DNA of 64,000 bases, from assembly GCF_001661675.2 (NCBI RefSeq), contig NZ_CP019602.1:955501-1019500 (forward strand), written 5' to 3'. This document shows, piece by piece, positions 40,864-48,087 of the stretch. The stretch is from Croceicoccus marinus (GTDB lineage Bacteria; Pseudomonadota; Alphaproteobacteria; Sphingomonadales; Sphingomonadaceae). The translations under genes and the position numbers were made by a program. Every line of letters begins with the position of its first letter. The stretch's first letter is position 1. The notes below the pieces were generated by a model that was given only the letters and a program-made list of their open reading frames with translations, did no database searches and was not told the DNA's origin.

Positions 40864-41147
40864 TGGCCAGCAAAAACCCCCACCAGCGCGAACTGGCAGG
40901 GGCTGCATCCTTTGACCGGGAGTGCCAGCCTTCTAGCAGCGAAACGCGCGAAAACTCAACAACTTTCGACCACCAAGTCATCATCGGCCAAGGCATCGGG
41001 AACATGTTCCTGGTGTCCGTAGAGCCCGCCCACCCCGATCATCCACCACAGATATTCGACTGCCACCGCAAGGCGCGTGGCTACGCTGGCGGGCTTCGAC
41101 TCTGCCACCGTTGGCAGCTTGTCGACCAGACGGGAGGCGACAAATGA
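40863..41147 (+). CDS. small hypothetical protein
   Basis: A 94-residue protein without recognised motif. Its start shares one base with the alpA stop (TGATG) and its stop overlaps the next start by 4 bases, which is the main support for it. The composition (His, Cys, Pro rich in the second half) suggests a small soluble protein. Function unknown. Confidence 0.5.
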   Translation: MASKNPHQRELAGAASFDRECQPSSSETRENSTTFDHQVIIGQGIGNMFLVSVEPAHPDHPPQIFDCHRKARGYAGGLRLCHRWQLVDQTGGDK

Positions 41148-41398
41148 ACACTGTAAAGAAAGACCCAGCCAGCGACATCTTCGGGGCCGTGCTGGCCTTC
41201 GAAAATGTGACCAACCGCCTGGTGCGGATCGAGCGCATGGTACGGCTCATGGCGGCATCGCAAGTGCTGTCAGAGCAGGACGGTGATGCCTTCGAAGGGA
41301 TGGCAGACCTGATCGAGTCCTGCAGCGCCGAAACGGTGAAGTACCAGGATGAATTCTCCGCCCTCTCCAGATCCTACATGCAGGAGGCGGCGCTATGA
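41144..41398 (+). CDS. small helical hypothetical protein
   Basis: An 84-residue protein (from ATG 41144) made largely of amphipathic helix (IFGAVLAFENVTNRLVRIER). It overlaps both neighbours by 4 bases. No family recognised. Confidence 0.55.
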   Translation: MNTVKKDPASDIFGAVLAFENVTNRLVRIERMVRLMAASQVLSEQDGDAFEGMADLIESCSAETVKYQDEFSALSRSYMQEAAL

Positions 41399-41619
41399 AA
41401 GTTCCTCCCTACTTCATCAAAGAACTGCCGCTGGTCGAAATGGAAGCGGGCTGCGCGTGGCTGCAACTGCCATCAGGCACAGGGCCGCAGCTGGTCGTGC
41501 CGCGCAGTACGTGGCGGCATTTCCTTGAGGCCGAAATACGGCGCTTGAACGAGTTCGAAAAGGTCGAGCGCGCGGCACGGCAGGTTGTCCAATTCGAGGA
41601 GGCGGGGGGCGCACGATGA
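41395..41619 (+). CDS. small hypothetical protein
   Basis: A 74-residue product with a short beta segment (CAWLQLPSGTGPQLVVPRS) and a C-terminal helix (EIRRLNEFEKVERAARQVVQ). Translation is coupled to both neighbours by 4-base overlaps. No family recognised. Confidence 0.52.
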   Translation: MKVPPYFIKELPLVEMEAGCAWLQLPSGTGPQLVVPRSTWRHFLEAEIRRLNEFEKVERAARQVVQFEEAGGAR

Positions 41620-41945
41620 ACCTCCCCCACTTCAGCAACAGCGCCGTGCCGATTGATCGGAGGCAATTGGAACAGCTTCTGGAAAGCATGACGGCAATGC
41701 AGAACCTTACTGCACAGATTGTCGCGACACTGCTCGACAAGCTGGACGACATCGATGGCGACCCAGATGTCGAACTCGACGGCGACGAAACCGACAGCAG
41801 CCAGTGCGAAGACGATCACCCGCTGATCGGCACCGGCGCGCTTCGTCCAGGCATCTGGGGCGGTGGTTCCGGCTGTAGCATCTCCGACCCTGACTCGGCG
41901 GTGGACGACAGTCCCTGTGATGCCGACTCTGAAGACGGCATTTGA
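41616..41945 (+). CDS. small acidic hypothetical protein
   Basis: A 109-residue protein: an N-terminal helix (RRQLEQLLESMTAMQNLTAQ) and a strongly acidic Asp/Glu/Ser-rich tail of about 65 residues. Acidic tails of this kind occur in DNA-mimic and anti-defence proteins, but nothing specific supports that here. It overlaps the previous gene by 4 bases. Confidence 0.5.
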   Translation: MNLPHFSNSAVPIDRRQLEQLLESMTAMQNLTAQIVATLLDKLDDIDGDPDVELDGDETDSSQCEDDHPLIGTGALRPGIWGGGSGCSISDPDSAVDDSPCDADSEDGI

Positions 41946-41954
41946 GGTGCGCCC

Positions 41955-42764
41955 GTGTCTAGGAAGAAGTGGAAAGCGGACCACCGCGCCGACACGCGAG
42001 GGGATGGCCTTATCGGCCTCCCCAAGTGCGTTTACACCAGCGAGGCCTATCGTAGTCTCGACCTATACGGGCGGGCTGTCCTGATGGAGATCCTGTCCCG
42101 CTTCAACGGCTACAACAATGGCGAGATCGGCTGCAGCTATCGCGAAATTGCCGAGGGCCTTGGCAATAGGAACTTCAACCGCATTGCCCGCGCCGTCGCT
42201 GATTGCATGGAACGCGGCTTGCTCGACATTGGGCAGGAAGCTGTCTGGAAAGAGCGGCACTCTCGCCAGTATCGCCTGACATGGATCATGAGCGGCAAAC
42301 CGCCCTTCACTGCTAAGGCGACCAACGATTACCTCGACTGGGCACAAAAAAAGGCCGCTGACCACGTCTCAGCAGATGGGAATGAAACTGCTGACCACGT
42401 CTCAGCAGGGCCGAACATGTCTGCTGAGGCATTGTCAGCAGTGAAACAGGCAAAAGCGCAGAAATCCGTCAAATCTGTTTCAGGCAATCTGCTGACCACG
42501 TCTCAGCGCTTATATAATAGCCATCCCAAGGCAGGGAAAACCGGCTGTGAAACACCTGAAATAGTACATGACCCCAAAAGCGGCGATAAGGCCGATCTTT
42601 GGAAATGGACGGTCGACCATCTGAAGCGCAGCGAACCCGGCGAGCAATCGCGGCTGGCAAAGGCTGTCCCTATCCCGGCAGCAACCCTGTCGAAGTTCAT
42701 CAACGGCGGCGGTCTGCCCGACAAATACCGGGAGCCGCTGACCGATGCGGTGGTGGTGTACTGA
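41955..42764 (+). CDS. winged-helix replication-initiator candidate containing its own iterons
   Basis: A 269-residue protein. Residues 1-120 look like a winged-helix DNA-binding domain (GLPKCVYTSEAYRSLDLYGR, CSYREIAEGLGNRNFNRIAR, ERGLLDIGQEAVWKERHSRQ), resembling the N-terminal domain of phage O-type and other replisome organisers. The middle (about 133-185) is low-complexity and encoded by an iteron-like DNA array; the C-terminal 80 residues include a helix-turn-helix-like stretch (VPIPAATLSKFINGGGLPDK). The GTG at 41955 follows GAGGTGCGCCC. Initiator function is inferred from fold and iterons; a transcription regulator is the alternative. It overlaps the next gene by one base. Confidence 0.6.
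   Translation: MSRKKWKADHRADTRGDGLIGLPKCVYTSEAYRSLDLYGRAVLMEILSRFNGYNNGEIGCSYREIAEGLGNRNFNRIARAVADCMERGLLDIGQEAVWKERHSRQYRLTWIMSGKPPFTAKATNDYLDWAQKKAADHVSADGNETADHVSAGPNMSAEALSAVKQAKAQKSVKSVSGNLLTTSQRLYNSHPKAGKTGCETPEIVHDPKSGDKADLWKWTVDHLKRSEPGEQSRLAKAVPIPAATLSKFINGGGLPDKYREPLTDAVVVY
42355..42509 (+). repeat. iteron-like array, candidate replication origin of the element
   Basis: Four copies of an interrupted palindrome CTGCTGA-N7-TCAGCAG begin at 42355, 42388, 42421 and 42489. Three have the identical core GCTGACCACGTCTCAGC; the copy at 42421 has intact arms and a different spacer. The first three are exactly 33 bp apart; the fourth is 68 bp further, which puts it in another reading frame. 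An AT-rich patch, CTTATATAATAG (42509-42520), follows directly and could be the unwinding element. The layout parallels phage lambda, whose iterons lie inside gene O. Confidence 0.7.
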
Positions 42765-43048
42765 TGCCCTGGCACAAACACCGCCCCGCAACAGCGCACC
42801 ACTATGGCCCCGCTTACCGCCGAATCCGCAAGCGACTGCTGGCAGGCGATCCAGACTGCGCCATCTGCGGCGAACGGCCAGCCAAGATCGCAGATCACCG
42901 CCAGCCAATCTGCATGGGTGGCGAAACGACGGCAGCGAACATGCAGCCGGTCTGCATTCCCTGCAGCCTGAGCAAGACCGGCAAGGAAGGCGCTGCGATG
43001 CGAGCGGCCAAGCGTCGGGCACGGCAACGACAGGAACGCAAGGCATGA
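42764..43048 (+). CDS. HNH endonuclease (first of two)
   Basis: A 94-residue HNH nuclease: two Cys pairs (CAICGE and CIPCSL), the active-site ADHRQPICMGGETTAANMQP segment and a basic C-terminus (KRRARQRQERKA). Phage HNH nucleases of this size often sit near terminase and capsid genes and help DNA packaging. It shares a base with the initiator stop and overlaps a tiny downstream frame. Confidence 0.82.
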   Translation: MPWHKHRPATAHHYGPAYRRIRKRLLAGDPDCAICGERPAKIADHRQPICMGGETTAANMQPVCIPCSLSKTGKEGAAMRAAKRRARQRQERKA

Positions 43049-43152
43049 GGGGGGACCGCCATTGTCTGGCAGCATCGCCTGACACCGCACCGCCACCGTC
43101 CCCACGCGCAGATTTAATCCCGCTGTTTGAAAACAGGAGCGGCAATCAATGA
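43045..43152 (+). CDS. possible tiny bridging gene
   Basis: A 35-codon frame overlapping the first HNH gene by 4 bases (ATGA) and the second HNH gene by 4 bases (ATGA). The perfect coupling at both ends is the only support; no motif is seen. Confidence 0.3.
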   Translation: MRGDRHCLAASPDTAPPPSPRADLIPLFENRSGNQ

Positions 43153-43454
43153 CCGACCGAACCCCATGGCAGCACAGGCGGCAGTCGGCCACGGCGCGTG
43201 GCTACGGAGGAGAGCATAAGCGCCTGCGCAAGATCCTGCTGGCGGCCGAGCCGCTATGCCGGGAATGCCGGAAGAAGGACCGCGTAACTGCCGCCACGAT
43301 AGCCGATCACATCATACCGCTATCGCGCGGCGGCAAGACCGAACTGGCGAATTACCAGCCGCTATGCCGCGAGTGCAGCGACAAGAAAACGCTGACCGAC
43401 CAGGGCAAGCGCTATCGCCCGCGCATCGCGCCAGACGGGTGGCCGATCGAATGA
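43149..43454 (+). CDS. HNH endonuclease (second of two)
   Basis: A 101-residue HNH nuclease: SATARGYGGEHKRLRKILLA, CRECRK, TIADHIIPLSRGGKTELANY and QPLCRECSDKKT. This matches the common phage HNH family found beside small terminase genes, where it is needed for cos-type packaging. It is distantly similar to the preceding HNH protein (same Arg-rich lead-in and DH...GG...N order), so the pair probably arose by duplication. No terminase follows. Confidence 0.88.
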   Translation: MTDRTPWQHRRQSATARGYGGEHKRLRKILLAAEPLCRECRKKDRVTAATIADHIIPLSRGGKTELANYQPLCRECSDKKTLTDQGKRYRPRIAPDGWPIE

Positions 43455-43594
43455 CGGGGGGCAGCCAAATGTCCAACGCCTGCGATCACAGGCACCGACC
43501 CCGCCCACCTCTTCAACCGCAAATACAGTTTCTCGCCCGCGCGCGCGAGGCAGCAATAGGAGACCCGCATGACCGAGATTATCCAACCTTCTGA
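43451..43594 (+). CDS. possible small gene after the HNH pair
   Basis: A 47-codon frame whose ATG overlaps the HNH stop (ATGA). It is rich in His/Arg/Pro and runs 26 bp into the next gene. No motif; weakly supported. Confidence 0.22.
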   Translation: MTGGSQMSNACDHRHRPRPPLQPQIQFLARAREAAIGDPHDRDYPTF

Positions 43595-43808
43595 GCAAGC
43601 GCTGAGAGTTCGGGATCAGATCCTGAAGATCGTTTTTGCTGAGAACGACCAGACAGGCGACACCCGTTCGGTGTTCCATGGCATCGCGCTCGCCTTCGGA
43701 CAGGTGCTTTCGTCCGTCCAGCCCAACCCAGAAGATGCGGCTGCGTGGATGACCCGCGAAGCGCAACGCATCCGATTGACCGGCAAGCCGGAGGGGCCGT
43801 TGCAATGA
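43569..43808 (+). CDS. small hypothetical protein of the packaging region
   Basis: A 79-residue helical protein with an AATAGGAGACCCGC ribosome site. It occupies the place between HNH and protease where terminase and portal genes are normally found, but is far too small for either. It overlaps the next gene by 4 bases. Confidence 0.6.
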   Translation: MTEIIQPSEQALRVRDQILKIVFAENDQTGDTRSVFHGIALAFGQVLSSVQPNPEDAAAWMTREAQRIRLTGKPEGPLQ

Positions 43809-44038
43809 GCGAGGAACTGCAAGAGGCGGCAGAGGTCCGCGCCCGCACCGAACGCCTGATCGATACGCTAGGCGGCGCAGGAATGACGCAGCGGGCCATT
43901 GTGGTCGGAATGCAGCTTGCGCTGACCGAACGTCTCCTAACGGCGGATGGAGCAGCGGCTGCAGCCAGGTTCCTGCGCGATCAGGCCGATCAGGTTGAAG
44001 CTTGGGGGCCGGACTACCTTGCGGCGCTGCAATCTTGA
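43805..44038 (+). CDS. small helical hypothetical protein
   Basis: A 77-residue protein of predicted helices (AAEVRARTERLIDTLGGAG, RAIVVGMQLALTERLLTADG). It is coupled by a 4-base overlap to the preceding gene. It could be a small structural or adaptor protein, but nothing proves it. Confidence 0.55.
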   Translation: MSEELQEAAEVRARTERLIDTLGGAGMTQRAIVVGMQLALTERLLTADGAAAAARFLRDQADQVEAWGPDYLAALQS

Positions 44039-44174
44039 CTTTCGCGATCAATTATGCGACAGCCGCCTTTGTCGATTGCGTGAGATGCGCAGTCAGACCC
44101 CGATCCCCCCGTCCGCGATGGACGCAGGCTCGGCCGAAAACCTGAACTTCAGGCACAGGCGAGGTGCGTCCAAG

Positions 44175-44795
44175 ATGAACTACGCGGATTCCGCATTTGA
44201 AATTAAACAACTGAACGACAGCGGCGCTATCGAAGGCCTGCTGGCGGGCTTCAACACGCTCGACAGTCACGGCGACCGCATTGACGCAAAGGCCTTTACC
44301 CGCACGCTTGCAGAGCGCGGCGACCGCCCGATCCCGATGCTGCTACATCACGATCCGCGCCGCCCGGTTGGTGCCTGGCAGGAATGGCAGGAGCGCCCCG
44401 ATGGCCTGTTCGTAAAGGGCAAGCTTACGCTGACCGCGCGCGATGCACAGGAGGCCTATGCGCTCGCAAGGGATGGCGCATTGACCGCTCTCTCCATCGG
44501 CTATCAGGCCAAGCAGGCTCACCGAGACCAGCGAACCGGCGAGCGGCATTTGCTCGATGTCGAGCTGCACGAAGGCAGTCTGGTCACCATCGGCAGCAAC
44601 CCTGACACCCGGGTTTCCTCGATCAAGATGATCGCCGGGGTGCGGGATATTGAAGATATGCTTCGGGAAGGCGGTCTTTCCGGGCGCAAGGCCAAGGCAG
44701 CGGCGGGCGCTGCGTGGCGAACCATCAACGACAGCAACAACGATCAGGCTGCGGAGGATGCCCTCCGGGCTGCAATCGCTCGCCTGCAGAAATGA
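44175..44795 (+). CDS. HK97-family prohead protease
   Basis: Serine protease that matures phage capsids by cutting the scaffold region of the capsid protein. The 206-residue protein has FEIKQLNDSGAIEGLLAGFN at its start, a catalytic His in MLLHHDPRRPVG (58 or 59) and Ser107 in TALSIGYQ, followed by the usual EGSLVTIGSNPDTRV segment. The ATG at 44175 fits the family start; an ATG at 44085 would add 30 residues. It lies directly before the capsid gene, the normal order. Confidence 0.92.
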   Translation: MNYADSAFEIKQLNDSGAIEGLLAGFNTLDSHGDRIDAKAFTRTLAERGDRPIPMLLHHDPRRPVGAWQEWQERPDGLFVKGKLTLTARDAQEAYALARDGALTALSIGYQAKQAHRDQRTGERHLLDVELHEGSLVTIGSNPDTRVSSIKMIAGVRDIEDMLREGGLSGRKAKAAAGAAWRTINDSNNDQAAEDALRAAIARLQK

Positions 44796-44806
44796 GAGAT
44801 AGAACC

Positions 44807-45892
44807 ATGAGTGACATTGCAGATCTGATTTCCAAGCACACTGACGCGATGGAAGCGCAGCTTGAAGAGACGAAGACCATTGCGCTGGAAACGCGCGGTC
44901 AATTCCAGGAACTGGAACAGAAGATGTCTCGCGGGGGCGGCGGCGGCGTTGGCGAACACAGCGATAGCTGGGGATCTGAGTTCACCCGCGAGGTCGGACA
45001 CGAGGTCAAAGGCCTGATGCAGACCCGAGGACATATCGGGCTGGAACTCAAAACCATCATTACCAGCGCGACGGGCGATAGTCTTATTGTCCCGCAGCGC
45101 GATCAGATGCTGGGGCTTCCCAAGCGCCGGCTCACTGTTCGCTCGCTGATGTCCATTGTGAACGTCACCAGCGGCAGCGTGGAATATCCCAAGCTGGCCA
45201 CCCGCACGAATGCCGCCGATGTGGTGGCCGAGGCGACCCTGAAGCCTGAGAGCGGATTGACGTTCGATCTGGAGACGGCTCCGATCCGTACCATTGCCCA
45301 CTGGATTCCGGCATCCGTCCAGGTGCTGGAGGATGTGCCGCAGCTTCAGTCCCTCATCGACGAGGAACTGACCTACGGCGTGGCGCTGAAGGAAGAGGCG
45401 CAGTTGCTCTACGGCGACGGCACCGGCCAGAACCTCAGCGGACTGGTGACGAATGCAACCGCCTTTGCCGATCCCATGAGTCTGGTGCAGCCGACCATGA
45501 TTGACCTGATCGGCGCGGCTATCCTGCAGTGCTCGCTGACTGACGTTCCGCCCGATGGGATTGTCATCCACCCGTCCGACTGGTGGCGGATGCGACTGCT
45601 GAAGGATGCCGATGGCAAGTACATTTTGGGCGATCCAGGGGCGAACGTGACGCCGATGCTGTTTGGCCTGCCGGTTGTTCCGACGCAGGCGCAGACCATC
45701 GACAAGTTCCTGGTCGGCAGCTTCCGCTCCCAGACGCTTTACGACCGCCACCGGACGCGCATCGAGATCAGCACGGAGCATGATGACTTTTTCACGCGCA
45801 ACCTCGTCGCCATTCGCGGCGAGGAGCGCATCGGTATGGCGGCGAAACGCCCTGAAGCGCTGATTTACGGCGACTTCGGAAACGTGACCTAA
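44807..45892 (+). CDS. HK97-fold phage major capsid protein
   Basis: Shell protein of a phage head. The 361-residue protein has an N-terminal coiled-coil delta domain (residues 1-50) that normally acts as an internal scaffold and is removed by the protease, a Gly-rich hinge (RGGGGGVG), and the HK97 fold (TSGSVEYPKLATRTNAADVV, PIRTIAHWIPASVQVLEDVP, EEAQLLYGDGTGQNLSGL, DRHRTRIEISTEHDDFFTRN). Length and domain order are complete, with no frameshift, so it can probably still assemble. GAGAGATAGAACC precedes the ATG. Confidence 0.95.
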   Translation: MSDIADLISKHTDAMEAQLEETKTIALETRGQFQELEQKMSRGGGGGVGEHSDSWGSEFTREVGHEVKGLMQTRGHIGLELKTIITSATGDSLIVPQRDQMLGLPKRRLTVRSLMSIVNVTSGSVEYPKLATRTNAADVVAEATLKPESGLTFDLETAPIRTIAHWIPASVQVLEDVPQLQSLIDEELTYGVALKEEAQLLYGDGTGQNLSGLVTNATAFADPMSLVQPTMIDLIGAAILQCSLTDVPPDGIVIHPSDWWRMRLLKDADGKYILGDPGANVTPMLFGLPVVPTQAQTIDKFLVGSFRSQTLYDRHRTRIEISTEHDDFFTRNLVAIRGEERIGMAAKRPEALIYGDFGNVT

Positions 45893-45947
45893 GGCCATCG
45901 ATGGCGCTGCGCAGTCATATCCGCAGTGTCGTCATGCGTGGGGGAAA

Positions 45948-45981
45948 GGCTGGCAGGGTACTTGGTCGTCACCTGCCAGCC
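45948..45981 (+). other. stable hairpin downstream of the capsid gene
   Basis: GGCTGGCAGG pairs perfectly with CCTGCCAGCC over a 14-nt loop, 56 bp after the capsid stop. No T-run follows, so it may be a transcript-stabilising or Rho-linked element. The rest of 45893-46081 shows no convincing gene. Confidence 0.4.
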
Positions 45982-46081
45982 GGAACCCCGGGGGGCCTTC
46001 TAAACCGCAGAGCCCTTCGGACAGAGTACCGACCCGCTCCCAAAACATACGCATCAACAGTTCAGACTTCGGACCCCCACC

Positions 46082-46237
46082 ATGCCCAGGCAATGCGAAC
46101 AATGCGGCGAACTGGTGACCGTTCAGGCGAACACAGCAGCCGAACGCGGCTGGCGCGAGAGGGCGAAGCGGTACTGCACCGAACGTTGCCGGAAACGCGC
46201 TGAGCGGGCGCGAGCGAGGGCGAGAGCCAATGCGTGA
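46082..46237 (+). CDS. small zinc-finger protein
   Basis: A 51-residue basic protein with CEQCGE and YCTERCRKRA, a four-Cys treble-clef-like zinc site, and an Arg/Ala-rich tail. Such proteins commonly bind nucleic acid in phages. It overlaps the next gene by 8 bases in another frame. It is shorter than many gene callers accept. Confidence 0.55.
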   Translation: MPRQCEQCGELVTVQANTAAERGWRERAKRYCTERCRKRAERARARARANA

Positions 46238-46448
46238 AATACCCTTCGACCGCTACCCGGTAATCGCAGCCGATCTAATCCGCAACCACGGCCCCGCTGC
46301 GCTGTCTCTGGTGGCCGAGGAACACCGGCAGGCCACTATCGGCTGCGACGCCGAGGGCGCGGCCTTTTGGAGGTTGGTGTCGGCGCGGATGAAGAATGGT
46401 CCCATAACGTGCGCCACCGCCTGCGACCATGAGCAAATGCCGGATTGA
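46230..46448 (+). CDS. small hypothetical protein, paralogue of 48788-48913
   Basis: A 72-residue protein; the segment HGPAALSLVAEEHRQATIGC and AAFWRLVSARMKN has a shortened relative at 48788 (AAALSMVGEALKLATIEGDA, AALWGLVRARLR). In both places a near-identical zinc-ribbon gene follows, so a two-gene unit was duplicated. Function unknown. Confidence 0.55.
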   Translation: MREIPFDRYPVIAADLIRNHGPAALSLVAEEHRQATIGCDAEGAAFWRLVSARMKNGPITCATACDHEQMPD

Positions 46449-46596
46449 GCCAATAGGCCACCAAGAATGTCGCGATAGTGCCAGCCACCGCAAGGACGCC
46501 GACAAGATTGCCGTCGAGCCCACCCGCTAGCGCTTGGAAAAGGGCAAGCACCGCGATGGCCGCTACGCCTGGTAGCATTCTTCCGAAGAATCGCAT
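46336..46596 (-). CDS. small two-helix membrane protein, holin-like in size
   Basis: An 86-residue protein with two hydrophobic segments (LPGVAAIAVLALFQALAGG and LVGVLAVAGTIATFLVAYWL) and a basic, Ser/Arg-rich tail. GGGAGGAAGCCCTGA precedes the ATG. It lies opposite the 3' half of the preceding gene, so one of the two could be a chance frame; the ribosome site and clean hydrophobic pattern favour it. A holin or superinfection-exclusion role is only a guess. Confidence 0.42.
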   Translation of the reverse strand: MRFFGRMLPGVAAIAVLALFQALAGGLDGNLVGVLAVAGTIATFLVAYWLNPAFAHGRRRWRTLWDHSSSAPTPTSKRPRPRRRSR

Positions 46597-46680
46597 TCAG
46601 GGCTTCCTCCCATTTTATGCACTCGGCATAACACGCTGAAGCAACTTGCCCAAAACGTTCCTGCTCTGTTCCAAAGACTA

Positions 46681-46908
46681 ATGGGCCGAATCAAGCTAGA
46701 CACGATCACCGACTTTGCGCGGCGAGGATATGACGCCAAGGTGGTCTGCGGTGCCTGTGGTAACGCCGCGCACTGGAATGCGACCGAACTGGCGATGGAA
46801 TTGCACCGCCGCAGGAAATCGCTCAGGATCGATGCGGTGGAGCCGCACATGCGGTGCCGGGCCTGTGGGAAGCGTGGCGCTATGATTCAGCCGGTGGAGA
46901 TGTTTTAG
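46681..46908 (+). CDS. zinc-ribbon protein, copy 1
   Basis: A 75-residue protein with two Cys pairs (VVCGACGNAAHW and MRCRACGKRG) around a helical middle (ATELAMELHRRRKSL). It probably binds one zinc and nucleic acid or protein. Its first 125 bases differ from copy 2 (48955) at only about four positions, while the last 80 bases diverge strongly, as in a recent duplication or partial gene conversion. Its 3' end overlaps the convergent alpha-CTD/HTH gene by 29 bp. Confidence 0.68.
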   Translation: MGRIKLDTITDFARRGYDAKVVCGACGNAAHWNATELAMELHRRRKSLRIDAVEPHMRCRACGKRGAMIQPVEMF

Positions 46909-47350
46909 CGGATGCGCAGAATTGCGAGAAACCTGTTTTCGCAATCGGCAGACCGAGGGTTCGCCGCCAATATCGGTAATTTTGAAAGAGTGTGCTGACA
47001 GAGCTTGGTGAGACACCAAACTCCTCTGCTATGTCGACCATTGAGCGGTCACATGCCAATGCCTCAATAATTGCAGTATTTCGTTCTGAATTTGCGCGAG
47101 CATCCCAGAAGACGCGAAACGCCATTTCATAGTCTTCGGTTTTTGGCACACTGCTTACGGCGGCGACCTTCTTCCGGAGATCAAAAAGGATTTTCTCACC
47201 CATATTAGGAATTTTTAGCGCTTCGACATCACTTAGCGCATTGAACTGACCAATCGTGGTGATCCCGTCCTTGACGAGCGCATTGACTGCCTTGTCGGTC
47301 AAACCGCAGAACCGAAGAGATACATCATCGATTGTGTCTGGAAGAAGCAT
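46880..47350 (-). CDS. alpha-CTD-like domain fused to helix-turn-helix
   Basis: The N-terminal part (VSLRFCGLTDKAVNALVKDG, ITTIGQFNALSDVEALKIPN, MGEKILFDLRKK) closely resembles the C-terminal domain of the RNA polymerase alpha subunit, including the helix-hairpin-helix that touches DNA and activators. The C-terminal part (ERNTAIIEALACDRSMVDIA, EEFGVSPSSVSTLFQNYRYW) looks like a helix-turn-helix. This suggests a transcription regulator that mimics or replaces alpha-CTD contacts. ATG 47350 gives 156 residues; a TTG at 47413 would give 177. Neither has a good ribosome site. No named family is known to me. Confidence 0.65.
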   Translation of the reverse strand: MLLPDTIDDVSLRFCGLTDKAVNALVKDGITTIGQFNALSDVEALKIPNMGEKILFDLRKKVAAVSSVPKTEDYEMAFRVFWDARANSERNTAIIEALACDRSMVDIAEEFGVSPSSVSTLFQNYRYWRRTLGLPIAKTGFSQFCASAKTSPPAES

Positions 47351-47437
47351 ATGAGTCGCCAGTGAAGCAGTTCTAAAAAGTGTTGAACTGTTCTTGATAC
47401 CAGCTTCTTGCAACGATGGATTGCAACTGAACCATTA

Positions 47438-47785
47438 TCAGCAGCGCCTGACTGGCATCGCCCGCGATACAGGTGTGTATCCGGTCGAGCATTCCTGATT
47501 GCGCAGTTTGGCCAGCAGGCTTTGAAACACCACCGGGTGTAGCGGTTGCTCAAATCTTAGACCTGCGCTGATGCCAGGCCGAACCCATCGAACCGTGGCG
47601 TAGAGCGGGCCGATGTTTGCGATGCCGACCTTGATCCTGTCTCCTTCGTACAGAGCCGCAGGTATACCTTCGATCTTGCATCCATGGCAGGTGAGATCGA
47701 GAATCGTGACGTTTTGGGCTGGCTGAAAAGCGTGGCGAAAGGAACCCACAGTCTCCACCGGCTCGCGCGAAGCCGACCTCTTCAT
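47438..47785 (-). CDS. PilZ-domain protein 1
   Basis: A 115-residue single PilZ domain. RSASR near the N-terminus fits the RxxxR c-di-GMP motif and DLTCHG fits D/NxSxxG with Thr for Ser; GISAGLRFEQPLHP is the usual closing strand and helix. It probably binds cyclic di-GMP and acts on motility, adhesion or surface polysaccharide. GAGGAAG before the ATG supports the start. It lies in the element's cargo arm, upstream of the alpha-CTD/HTH gene on the same strand. Confidence 0.78.
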   Translation of the reverse strand: MKRSASREPVETVGSFRHAFQPAQNVTILDLTCHGCKIEGIPAALYEGDRIKVGIANIGPLYATVRWVRPGISAGLRFEQPLHPVVFQSLLAKLRNQECSTGYTPVSRAMPVRRC

Positions 47786-48087
47786 AATTTACTTCCTCTG
47801 CGACCTAAGCCACGGTTTTTGCATACCAATTGAAGAATGAACAGCGCTGTGCGATGGAAGAACCGCCCCGTGGACCAGGAGGCACACGAGACGGTTCCCC
47901 GCGGTCGGTCGCGACCCTTGCCCCCATGCGCGCCATGACAGCGCACAGGGTCTGCTAAAACAACCACATTGAACGAAAGGTGAGGACGTCAAAATCGGGT
48001 CGCGGGTGATCTTAACGCCCTCGTGCACCATTTACCGAACTGTTGGGTCCCGGTCGATAGCGATTCCTTATTACCGTATCTCGGGAA
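47786..48087. other. intergenic region without a supported gene
   Basis: 302 bp upstream of PilZ gene 1. Open frames exist on the minus strand but they lack ribosome sites, motifs or sensible composition. It probably holds the promoter of PilZ 1. Confidence 0.5.

Noticed and set aside
42355..42509. CRISPR-like array
   Set aside because: Repeats are palindromic, lie inside a gene, have only about 12-bp gaps and no cas genes are present; iterons fit better.
43569..44038. Possible small terminase or portal remnant in the two small genes before the protease
   Set aside because: Both are 77-79 residues, helical and without helix-turn-helix or portal motifs; kept as hypothetical proteins.
45901..46203. 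100-codon plus-strand frame after the capsid gene
   Set aside because: It reads across a strong hairpin, lacks a ribosome site and competes with the Cys-rich zinc-finger frame starting at 46082.
47789..48031. 80-codon minus-strand frame upstream of PilZ gene 1
   Set aside because: Composition is unlike a real protein and no ribosome site is present.
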